Shown here piece after piece: positions 8,154 through 14,810 of a DNA stretch of 16,187 nt. The stretch is from JAKEGN01 sp964465665 (GTDB lineage Bacteria > Pseudomonadota > Gammaproteobacteria > Steroidobacterales > Woeseiaceae): contig CAYXKM010000302.1 of the NCBI GenBank assembly GCA_964465665.1, positions 1 through 16,187 on the forward strand, given 5' to 3'. The translations under genes were made by a program, and so were the position numbers. A model generated the notes under the pieces. The model searched no databases. It saw only the letters and a list, made by a program, of their open reading frames with translations, and was not told the DNA's origin. Every line of letters begins with the position of its first letter. Position 1 is the first letter of the stretch.

Positions 8154-9065
8154 TTGGGGAAATCCACCTTGGCTAACGGCTTTCACATGACCGGCTTGCT
8201 GGCTGTGCTTTCGTGTACAACCCTGTTGCACGCCGACGAACCGCCGACGATGGCGGCTGTCATCGAGTCGTCGAAACCTTCCGATTGGAGACGGCTTGAC
8301 CAGGGCAGGTTGTTGTACATGAAATTGCCCGGCGGGCAGGTTGTGTTCGAACTGGCGCCCGAGTTCGCCCCTCGGCATATCGACAACCTGCGGAAACTCG
8401 TGACGCAGAAATACTTCGATGGGCTGGCCATCATTCGCTCACAGGACAACTACGTCGTGCAATGGGGCGATCCCGCCGCCGACGAAGCGGGACGCCGTGA
8501 ATTCGGCGCCGCCGCAAGTTCGCTGCAGCCGGAGTTTTATCGAAAAAGCGAGGGCCTCGAATTCAGCCGGCTGGACAGCCGCGATGGCTATGCCGAGGAA
8601 GTCGGTTTTGTTGGCGGCTTTCCGGTTGGCCGGGATTCTCGTGGCACCTGGCTCGCGCATTGCTACGGCATGCTCGGAGCAGGGCGCGGCAACGCACCGG
8701 ACAGCGGCAGCGCCGCAGAACTGTACGTCGTCACGGGGCATGCGCCGCGCCACCTGGATCGAAACGTCACTTTGATCGGCAGAACCATCTCCGGTATCGA
8801 ACGTCTCTCCTCATTGCCACGAGGAACCGGCGCATTGGGCTTTTACGAAAGCGAGGATGAGCATACGCCCATCGAATCGCTGCGATTCGGCTCGGACCTC
8901 AGCCCAGGCGATCGCACCGAGTTCGAGGCGCTGAGAACGGACACGCGGACATTCGTGAAGTTCGTCGAAGCACGCCGCACGCGCCGCGAGGACTGGTTCG
9001 TCGATCCAGCCGGTCATGTAGAACTGTGCAACGTGCCACTTCTGGTGAGAACAGTAACGCAGTGA
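8154..9065 (+). CDS. Exported cyclophilin-type peptidylprolyl isomerase
   Basis: The protein has 303 residues from a TTG start; 8169 is an alternative start that changes only the signal peptide. Residues 1 to about 27 are a signal peptide (LLAVLSCTTLLHA|DE), placing it in the periplasm. The cyclophilin fold is recognisable: VFELAPEFAPRHIDNLRKLV, FDGLAIIRSQDNYVVQWGDP with the conserved Arg95 and the Gln103-x-Gly-Asp run, and later ELYVVTGHAPRHLDRN-VTLIGR. The usual QFFI strand reads AELYVV and loops are expanded, which is typical of a larger divergent cyclophilin branch ending in LPRGTGALGFYE. It would catalyse cis/trans isomerisation of Xaa-Pro bonds, either as a general envelope folding helper or on peptide substrates of this locus. 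Its stop overlaps the likely start of the downstream dehydrogenase gene (GTGA), so the two are probably translationally coupled. Confidence 0.85.
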   Translation: MGKSTLANGFHMTGLLAVLSCTTLLHADEPPTMAAVIESSKPSDWRRLDQGRLLYMKLPGGQVVFELAPEFAPRHIDNLRKLVTQKYFDGLAIIRSQDNYVVQWGDPAADEAGRREFGAAASSLQPEFYRKSEGLEFSRLDSRDGYAEEVGFVGGFPVGRDSRGTWLAHCYGMLGAGRGNAPDSGSAAELYVVTGHAPRHLDRNVTLIGRTISGIERLSSLPRGTGALGFYESEDEHTPIESLRFGSDLSPGDRTEFEALRTDTRTFVKFVEARRTRREDWFVDPAGHVELCNVPLLVRTVTQ

Positions 9066-10321
9066 CTACACTGGTCATCGGCGCCGGGCTCCTCGGTCTT
9101 TGTACGGCAAAATCCCTCCACGCCCGCGGCGAAACCGTGCGCGTTCTCGAAGCACGGGAAGGAGTGGCCCTGGAAACGAGTTTTGCCAATGGCGGCATGC
9201 TGACGCCGTCCTTGCCGGAACCGTGGAACGATCCCGGGGTACATCGACACCTCGCATCATCTCTTTTCGATCCCAAATCGGGCATGAGACTGCGCCTGCA
9301 TGCGGTGCCGTCGTTGTTTTTCTGGGGCATGCGTTTTCTGCAGAATTCGTCGCCTTCCCGTTACTACAAGGCTTGCGAGGACAATTTTCTCCTCGCCAGT
9401 TACTCGCTCGCGTGTACGCGGGCCGTGACACGCGAATTGCAGCTTCAGTACTCGCAGGCAAGCGGAGGCACTCTCAGCGTGTTTCGCAACGAACGGGATC
9501 TGAACGCAAAGAAAGCTGTTTCCGACAGGCTGGCGGCCCTGGGCATGCGCTACTCGCTGCTCGACAGTGCCGGCGTTGTTGCACTCGAACCGTCGCTCGC
9601 CGATGTCGGGCACAAGCTCATCGCCGGCATTCATTTCAGGGACGACGAGTTTGGCGATGCGCAGAAATTTTGCGTCGCCCTCGCAGAAAAGCTGAGAGCT
9701 TCCGGTGTCTCGATCGATACCGGCAGGCAGGTCATCGGGATTGTTCACTCGAACGGCCGAGTGACCGGCGTGCGCACCAGGACTGAGGTGATCGCGACAA
9801 AACGCGTTGTGCTGGCTGCCGGACCCCATAGCCGGCAGATCCTGAAGTCGGTCGGAATGTCCCTCCCAGTGCAACCGGCGAAAGGCTATTCCGTCACCAT
9901 CGATATTTCAGACATGACCGGCGGGCCGCGTATCCCTGTGCTCGACGACAGCATGCATGCCGGCATAACCCCGCTCGATCACCGCCTGCGGCTCGTCGGC
10001 ACGGCAGAGTTCACCGGTTTCGACAAACGGCTCGACCAGGTCCGTATCGACAACCTTTTTGACCTGCTCGAAGCGTTGTTTCCATCGATCGATGCACGCA
10101 TCGACCGGCAGAAGGCGTTGCCCTGGACCGGTCTCAGGCCTATGAGCGCCGACGGCAAGCCGATCATCGGCCGCACCTCGATCGAGGGGCTGTACCTGAA
10201 TACCGGCCACGGCCACCTGGGCTGGACCATGGCCATGGGCTCGGCGGAACTGCTGGCAGACCTGATGCAAGGTCGGGCGCCTGCGATCGACCCGCAACCG
10301 TACGGCATCTCCCGCCGCTGA
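9062..10321 (+). CDS. dadA: FAD-dependent D-amino-acid dehydrogenase, DadA family
   Basis: I chose the GTG at 9062 because it overlaps the upstream TGA and puts the Rossmann strand TTLVIGAGLLGL at the very N-terminus, as in DadA; this gives 419 residues. A GTG at 9026 would add twelve residues that look unlike a leader. The FAD motif GxGxxG is GAGLLG, followed by an acidic residue after the second strand (VRVLEA). NGGMLTPSLPEPW matches the conserved post-FAD DadA segment, and the C-terminal PWTGLRPMSADGKPIIG (354-370) and NTGHGHLGWTMAMGSA are diagnostic of the DadA/DAO oxidoreductase family. DadA deaminates D-amino acids to 2-oxo acids and ammonia, passing electrons to the respiratory chain at the inner face of the membrane. 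No racemase gene (dadX) is in the window. Other DAO-family amine substrates cannot be excluded. Confidence 0.85.
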   Translation: MTTLVIGAGLLGLCTAKSLHARGETVRVLEAREGVALETSFANGGMLTPSLPEPWNDPGVHRHLASSLFDPKSGMRLRLHAVPSLFFWGMRFLQNSSPSRYYKACEDNFLLASYSLACTRAVTRELQLQYSQASGGTLSVFRNERDLNAKKAVSDRLAALGMRYSLLDSAGVVALEPSLADVGHKLIAGIHFRDDEFGDAQKFCVALAEKLRASGVSIDTGRQVIGIVHSNGRVTGVRTRTEVIATKRVVLAAGPHSRQILKSVGMSLPVQPAKGYSVTIDISDMTGGPRIPVLDDSMHAGITPLDHRLRLVGTAEFTGFDKRLDQVRIDNLFDLLEALFPSIDARIDRQKALPWTGLRPMSADGKPIIGRTSIEGLYLNTGHGHLGWTMAMGSAELLADLMQGRAPAIDPQPYGISRR

Positions 10322-10323
10322 TA

Positions 10324-10339
10324 CCTGCGGACGCGCAGG
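10324..10339 (+). terminator. GC-rich hairpin just after the dehydrogenase stop
   Basis: CCTGCG-GACG-CGCAGG is a perfect 6-bp stem with a 4-base loop starting 2 nt after the stop. No T-tract follows (the next bases are CGCCCGAAAACC), so it is at best an imperfect terminator or an RNA 3'-end stabiliser. The remaining 120 bp before the kinase gene contain a weak -10-like TACACT near 10420 without a good -35. Confidence 0.35.
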
Positions 10340-10459
10340 CGCCCGAAAACCCCAACAAAAACCAAAGTCCCGGTTAGCGGAGTCGGTCACATCGCACGTC
10401 CGGTCGTCTGCATACACTCGGTTCTGGGTTGCTCCGGTTATGTTCGACAAGGCTTTCTT

Positions 10460-12355
10460 ATGTCAAATGGATTGGCCGCGTGGTCGCTGCAGAAAAAAGT
10501 GTCGGTGACACTGCTCGGTGTCATGGCGACACTGGTGCTGCTGACGTACGCGATCCTTAGCGCCATCGTTGGCCCTGCCTTTGACCGGCTCGAGATCGAT
10601 GACGCGACACGAAACCTCGTTCGCGCCGAGCGCGCCATCAACTCGGACCTGAATGTGCTGCACTCGATCAGTCAGGACTGGGCGTCCTGGGACGACACCT
10701 ATGCTTTTGCCCGCGGCGAATACCCCGGCTTCACAAAGTCCAACCTGGATCGATCTTCCCTTACCAAACTGAATCTGAACCTGGTGCTGATTTTCGATGA
10801 AAACGGGCGTGCCGTGTGGGGGCAGGTGCTGCAGGGCGATGCAACCATGTCTCCTGCGGTACTCGGTGTGCTGGATGCGGCAGTACCGGATGACACGCGA
10901 CGGATTCTGCATACCCGGTTGGATACTTCTACGCGCGGTCTTCTGCGTACCGACCTTGGCCCGATGTTGCTGAGTTCCAGGCCGATACTGACCAGCCAGG
11001 ACGGGGGACCGATAGCCGGGACCCTGGTCATGGGACAATTTCTGGATCACGCCAGGATGCTGCGCCTGCGCGAGCGTACCGAAGTCGAAATGAGTTGGCA
11101 GCCGGTGCAGCCTGGCGAGCAGGACGAATTGCTGGTCGCGCGCACGCTGAATGCCGATGTACCTGCATCGATGCAGCATCTGACGACGGTGGACTCGATC
11201 GCGAGCTTCGGTGTGCTGAACGACCTCTACGATAATCCGTTGCTGGTTCTCGAGGTCATTACGCCGCGCAATCTGTCGGCACTCGGCAACCAGACGGTGA
11301 GTGCCGCCCTGTTGTTCCTTTCACTCGCAGGCATCGTCGTGGCCGTCGTTACGTGGCTGCTCCTCAGGACCATGATCGTGCTGCCGCTCGAGGGGCTGGC
11401 GAATCACATTACGCGCATCCGGCAAAGCGGCAATCTGGCACAGAAACTCAATCCAACGCGTTCAGACGAGATTGGCGCGCTGGCCACGGAATTCGACAAG
11501 ATGACAGCGGAAGTTCACGATGCAAGGCGCCTGTTGCTGGAGCAGTCGTTCAAAGCCGGCAAAGCAGACACGGCGGCTGAAGTGCTGCACAACATCCGGA
11601 ATGCAATGACGCCGCTGATCAACGGCCTCGACCGGCTGGCGAAACAATTCAAAATCGCCAATAACCTTCGGATCAACCAGGTGACCGCAGAATTGCGGAA
11701 CCCGGATGGTGCGGGAGAGCGTCAAGAGAAACTGATTCAATACGTCGATTCGGCGTTCGATCATGTCAAGGAAAGCTCGAAGGCAGCGAGCGAGGAGCTC
11801 GGAGTCGTTTCACGACAGGCTCGTCAGGTCGAAGCCATACTGTCGGATCAGGAACGACACGCCAACGTTCCGCCGGTCATGGAAGATCTGGATATCGCCG
11901 AACTTCTGGACGAGGCGGTCCTCGTCGTGCCGACGAAGGATCACCCGGACGTCGAAATCAGCATGCCGCAACCGCCGCCTCGCTATCGCGTGAAAGGACA
12001 TCGCGTCGGCCTGTTGCAGGTACTCGGCAACGTGATTCTGAACGCTTACGAAGCGATCAAGCGCTGTCCGTCCGGCACGGGAAGAATTGAGTTGCAGGCG
12101 CGTGTCGAAACTGTCGGCGACCAGGCCATGGTTCGCCTGACCGTTAGCGACACCGGGTGCGGGTTCGATCCTCAATCCGGCAACAAGATGTTTCAGCGCG
12201 GCTACTCCTCGAAAGTCGGTCATATGAGTGGTCTCGGATTACATTGGTGCGCGAACGCCCTTTCCGGCATGGGTGGCCGAATCGTCGCGGAGAGTACGGG
12301 GCCCGGCAAGGGCGCCGAATTTCATGTGCTGCTGCCTGCGGCACAGGGAGGCTGA
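10460..12355 (+). CDS. CHASE4-HAMP sensor histidine kinase
   Basis: The protein has 631 residues, starting at an ATG with AAGG 7 nt upstream. The first membrane helix is at about 12-37, then a periplasmic CHASE4 domain (about 38-275) with the characteristic WASWDDTYAF (74-83). The second helix is at about 280-302 and HAMP at about 303-355 (LPLEGL, DEIGALATEFDKM). The phospho-acceptor is His377 in EVLHNIRNAMTPL, an H-box of the less common HNxxN type. A long helical stretch of more than 100 residues follows before the ATPase domain: N-box NVILNA (524-529), G1 DTGCG (564-568), F-box MFQRGYSS (577-584), G2 GLGLHWCAN (591-599). All ATP-binding boxes look intact. It should autophosphorylate in response to an extracytoplasmic ligand bound by CHASE4 and pass phosphate to the receivers encoded next, 2 and 507 nt downstream. 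Confidence 0.93.
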   Translation: MSNGLAAWSLQKKVSVTLLGVMATLVLLTYAILSAIVGPAFDRLEIDDATRNLVRAERAINSDLNVLHSISQDWASWDDTYAFARGEYPGFTKSNLDRSSLTKLNLNLVLIFDENGRAVWGQVLQGDATMSPAVLGVLDAAVPDDTRRILHTRLDTSTRGLLRTDLGPMLLSSRPILTSQDGGPIAGTLVMGQFLDHARMLRLRERTEVEMSWQPVQPGEQDELLVARTLNADVPASMQHLTTVDSIASFGVLNDLYDNPLLVLEVITPRNLSALGNQTVSAALLFLSLAGIVVAVVTWLLLRTMIVLPLEGLANHITRIRQSGNLAQKLNPTRSDEIGALATEFDKMTAEVHDARRLLLEQSFKAGKADTAAEVLHNIRNAMTPLINGLDRLAKQFKIANNLRINQVTAELRNPDGAGERQEKLIQYVDSAFDHVKESSKAASEELGVVSRQARQVEAILSDQERHANVPPVMEDLDIAELLDEAVLVVPTKDHPDVEISMPQPPPRYRVKGHRVGLLQVLGNVILNAYEAIKRCPSGTGRIELQARVETVGDQAMVRLTVSDTGCGFDPQSGNKMFQRGYSSKVGHMSGLGLHWCANALSGMGGRIVAESTGPGKGAEFHVLLPAAQGG

Positions 12356-12357
12356 CA
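12345..12357 (+). promoter_or_regulatory. Strong ribosome site fixing the GTG start of the receiver gene
   Basis: AGGGAGG (12345-12351) sits 6 nt before GTG 12358 and overlaps the kinase stop codon TGA (12353-12355). It selects 12358 over the upstream in-frame start at 12157, which would lie inside the kinase gene. Confidence 0.75.
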
Positions 12358-12852
12358 GTGAACACGCATGATCGCGAGAACAGTATCCGGATCCTGATTG
12401 CCGATGATGACGAGCATATTCTCGCCTGCTACCGAGAGGCCTTCGGCAAATCCGAGTCCACTGACTATATGAAAGCCCTGGATCTGCTCTCGGCAGAACT
12501 GTTCGATCCCGACAGGGCAGCCGAAAACGAGCCAGAGTTCGAGGTAGTGGCCTGCAGCCAGGGCGACGACGCGATCAAGTGCGCCACCGAAGCGGCGCGC
12601 GAGGGTAAGCCGTTCGACGTCGTCATTCTCGACGTACGCATGCCGCCGGGCATCGATGGCGTGGAGGCTGGCAGCCAGATCCGCAAGTTGGACCCGAACA
12701 TCGAAATTGTCTTCGTAACTGGTTTCTCCGACATTGCGCGCGAAGAACTCGAGCGGCGCGTGCCGCCGCCGATGAAACTGCATTACTTCAACAAACCGAT
12801 TTCGTTCATGCGACTCGCAGAAGATGTAGTCGAAATGGTCCGATCGCACTAG
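12358..12852 (+). CDS. Stand-alone response-regulator receiver protein with an internal insertion
   Basis: The protein has 164 residues from a GTG with a strong ribosome site. It is a single receiver domain with no output domain: acidic pocket DDD (16-18), phospho-acceptor Asp92 in VVILDVRMPPGIDG, the VTGF switch region, and the conserved Lys146 in FNKP. The spacing from the acidic pocket to the acceptor is about 75 residues, against about 40-45 in ordinary receivers, because of an extra segment of about 30 residues (roughly 35-65, with an LDLLSAELFDPD core). The following gene's receiver has the same insertion. Lying 2 nt after its kinase, it is probably a phosphate-shuttle or phosphate-sink partner, or acts by protein contact (inference). 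Confidence 0.92.
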   Translation: MNTHDRENSIRILIADDDEHILACYREAFGKSESTDYMKALDLLSAELFDPDRAAENEPEFEVVACSQGDDAIKCATEAAREGKPFDVVILDVRMPPGIDGVEAGSQIRKLDPNIEIVFVTGFSDIAREELERRVPPPMKLHYFNKPISFMRLAEDVVEMVRSH

Positions 12853-12862
12853 GCAACATGCT

Positions 12863-14785
12863 GTGACTCCGGACGAAACATCCAGCAATCGCGTCCTGGT
12901 CGTCGACGACGACGTCCAGCTCATTGGCGAATACTTGCGTTGCCTGGGCGAGAATTTCGAGCCCGCCAACGCAACATCGACTCTCGGCGACCTGGAGAAA
13001 GTGCTGTTCGGCGACGACACGGACGAGCGCGGCGCTGCGCGATTTGAAGTGCATTCACGAAATCACGGTGACGCCGCAGTGGCTGCAGTCGAGGAAGCTG
13101 TCAAAGTCGGCAGACCCTACGCCATCGTTTTCCTCGACATTCGCATGCCGCCGGGAATCGATGGCATCGAAGCAGCACGGCGAATTCGCGCGCTCGATCC
13201 GAACATCAATGTTGTCATTGTCACCGGTTCGCTGAGTCCGGAGCCTGAGAATCTCGGCAAGGAAATTCCGCCGGCCGATCGCATTTTCTTCTTCAAGAAA
13301 CCCTTCCATGCGGTGGAGTGCAGGCAGCTCGCGGCCGCCCTTTGCGGAAAGTGGCACGCCGACCTGGCACTGCGGCACGCGAATGATGTGCTGGAGCAGC
13401 GCGTGTGGGAACGGACCGAGGCGTTGCACAAACTCGCGTACTACGATCCCGTTACGGGTCTGCCGAACAAGCTGAGGTTGACGGACGAATTCGAGCGGAC
13501 CATCAGCGAGGGCGAGGGCGATGGCAGACAAACACTGCTGGTGTTGTTCGACATCGAGCGATTCAGTTTCCTCAACCAAACCATGGGTTACGACTCGGGC
13601 ACGGATCTTCTCAAAGCCATAGGGGGAAGACTTGTGCGATTCTTCGGTGAGCGCGTGTCCGACGACGGACCCACGGTAAGCCGCTTCGGTGCCGACGAGT
13701 TCGCCTGCCTGATTCCGTACGTCAAGGACAATTTCGAGCTGCAGCAAATGGTCGAGCGCATCAAGGCCATTGTCGAGGAACCATTTCTGGTGAACGGCCG
13801 CGACCTGTTTCTCAAAGCAGCGTTCGGCGCTGCCTGGCATCCGGCACACGGCGCGAATGCCAAAACCGTTTTCCGCTGCGCCGAAGCGGCTCTGCATCGC
13901 TCGATGCGCAGACCCGATGGCGGTATCACCTATTATCACAGCGAGATGCAAAGCAGTGCGCAACACCGCTTTGAACTCGAATCGGAGTTGCGTCAGGCGC
14001 TCGAGAATGGCGAAATTATTGCCTATTTCCAACCGCAACTGTGCCTTAAGACCGGCAGACTTGCGGGAGCAGAGGCGCTGGCACGCTGGCACCGTCCGGA
14101 TGGATCCATACTTCCGCCCTCGGAGTTCATTCCGCTGAGCGAGGAAATGGGTATCTCCGATGTTCTGTTCGAAAATGTACTACGGTGCGTCTGCGATTCG
14201 GTCCGCCGCTGGCACAGCATATCCGGATGGGATATCCCGGTCAGCGTCAACCTGTCGGCCCACCAGCTGAGGAATCAGAACCTGGTAGGCTTGATACAGG
14301 GCGTGCTCGAGCAAAACAAGGTTGACCGGCGATTGATCAATCTTGAGCTGACCGAGACGGTATTGCTGGAAGACCTGACGATCGCCAGGCCAGTGCTGAA
14401 CGACCTCTCCCGGTTCGGGGTCGGCATTCACATCGATGACTTCGGCACCGGCTATTCGAGCCTGAGTTATCTCGCAGAGCTACCGGTGCAGACACTCAAG
14501 ATCGACCAGTCATTTATCGAGCGCCTGACGGAATCAAAAACAAACGAGCGGGTCGTTCAGGCTATCATTGCGCTGGGTAAAGCAATGCAGCTTCAGGTCG
14601 TCGCCGAAGGCATAGAGACCGAACAGCAATTGTTGCTGGTCAACGAGTTCGGTTGCGACCTCGCACAGGGATTCTTCATCGGCAGGCCGATGGCTGAATC
14701 GGATTTCCTTGCTTGGTGCAGTGCGGTGGAAGAATCAACCAACAAGTACGTCGTTTTGCCGTTCGTCGCCGGACGCGTGAAATAG
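12863..14785 (+). CDS. REC-GGDEF-EAL protein, probable c-di-GMP phosphodiesterase
   Basis: The protein has 640 residues from a GTG 10 nt after the previous stop; the ribosome site is weak, suggesting coupled translation. The receiver (about 10-155) has DDD at 15-17, Asp92 in FLDIRMPPGIDG and FFKKPF. The GGDEF domain (about 195-350) is degenerate: the signature reads GADEF (276-280), GYDSGTD replaces the usual GHxxGD, and no RxxD inhibitory site lies at the normal position, so cyclase activity is doubtful. The EAL domain (about 370-620) keeps the catalytic set: EAL (404-406), NLS in VSVNLSAHQ, ELTE, DDFGTGYSSL (525-534), KIDQSF and VAEGIE. It should hydrolyse c-di-GMP under control of receiver phosphorylation, with the GGDEF part perhaps acting as a GTP sensor. 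Being cotranscribed with the kinase implies it is that kinase's output. Confidence 0.95.
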   Translation: MTPDETSSNRVLVVDDDVQLIGEYLRCLGENFEPANATSTLGDLEKVLFGDDTDERGAARFEVHSRNHGDAAVAAVEEAVKVGRPYAIVFLDIRMPPGIDGIEAARRIRALDPNINVVIVTGSLSPEPENLGKEIPPADRIFFFKKPFHAVECRQLAAALCGKWHADLALRHANDVLEQRVWERTEALHKLAYYDPVTGLPNKLRLTDEFERTISEGEGDGRQTLLVLFDIERFSFLNQTMGYDSGTDLLKAIGGRLVRFFGERVSDDGPTVSRFGADEFACLIPYVKDNFELQQMVERIKAIVEEPFLVNGRDLFLKAAFGAAWHPAHGANAKTVFRCAEAALHRSMRRPDGGITYYHSEMQSSAQHRFELESELRQALENGEIIAYFQPQLCLKTGRLAGAEALARWHRPDGSILPPSEFIPLSEEMGISDVLFENVLRCVCDSVRRWHSISGWDIPVSVNLSAHQLRNQNLVGLIQGVLEQNKVDRRLINLELTETVLLEDLTIARPVLNDLSRFGVGIHIDDFGTGYSSLSYLAELPVQTLKIDQSFIERLTESKTNERVVQAIIALGKAMQLQVVAEGIETEQQLLLVNEFGCDLAQGFFIGRPMAESDFLAWCSAVEESTNKYVVLPFVAGRVK

Positions 14786-14806
14786 ACTGCATCGTTCGGC
14801 GCAGTC
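14785..14806. terminator. Hairpin between convergent genes
   Basis: GACTGC (14785-14790) and GCAGTC (14801-14806) are exact reverse complements around a 10-base loop and fill most of the 25 bp between the two convergent stops. There is no T-tract on either strand, so a bidirectional terminator role rests on position rather than a full signal. Confidence 0.35.
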
Positions 14807-14810
14807 GCAA

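Noticed and set aside
12157..12357. Upstream extension of the receiver protein from a start at 12157
   Set aside because: It would overlap the kinase ATPase domain by about 200 nt; the GTG at 12358 has a strong ribosome site and begins directly before the receiver fold.
13055..14092. A 345-codon minus-strand open frame
   Set aside because: It is antisense to the REC-GGDEF-EAL gene and shows no known motif.
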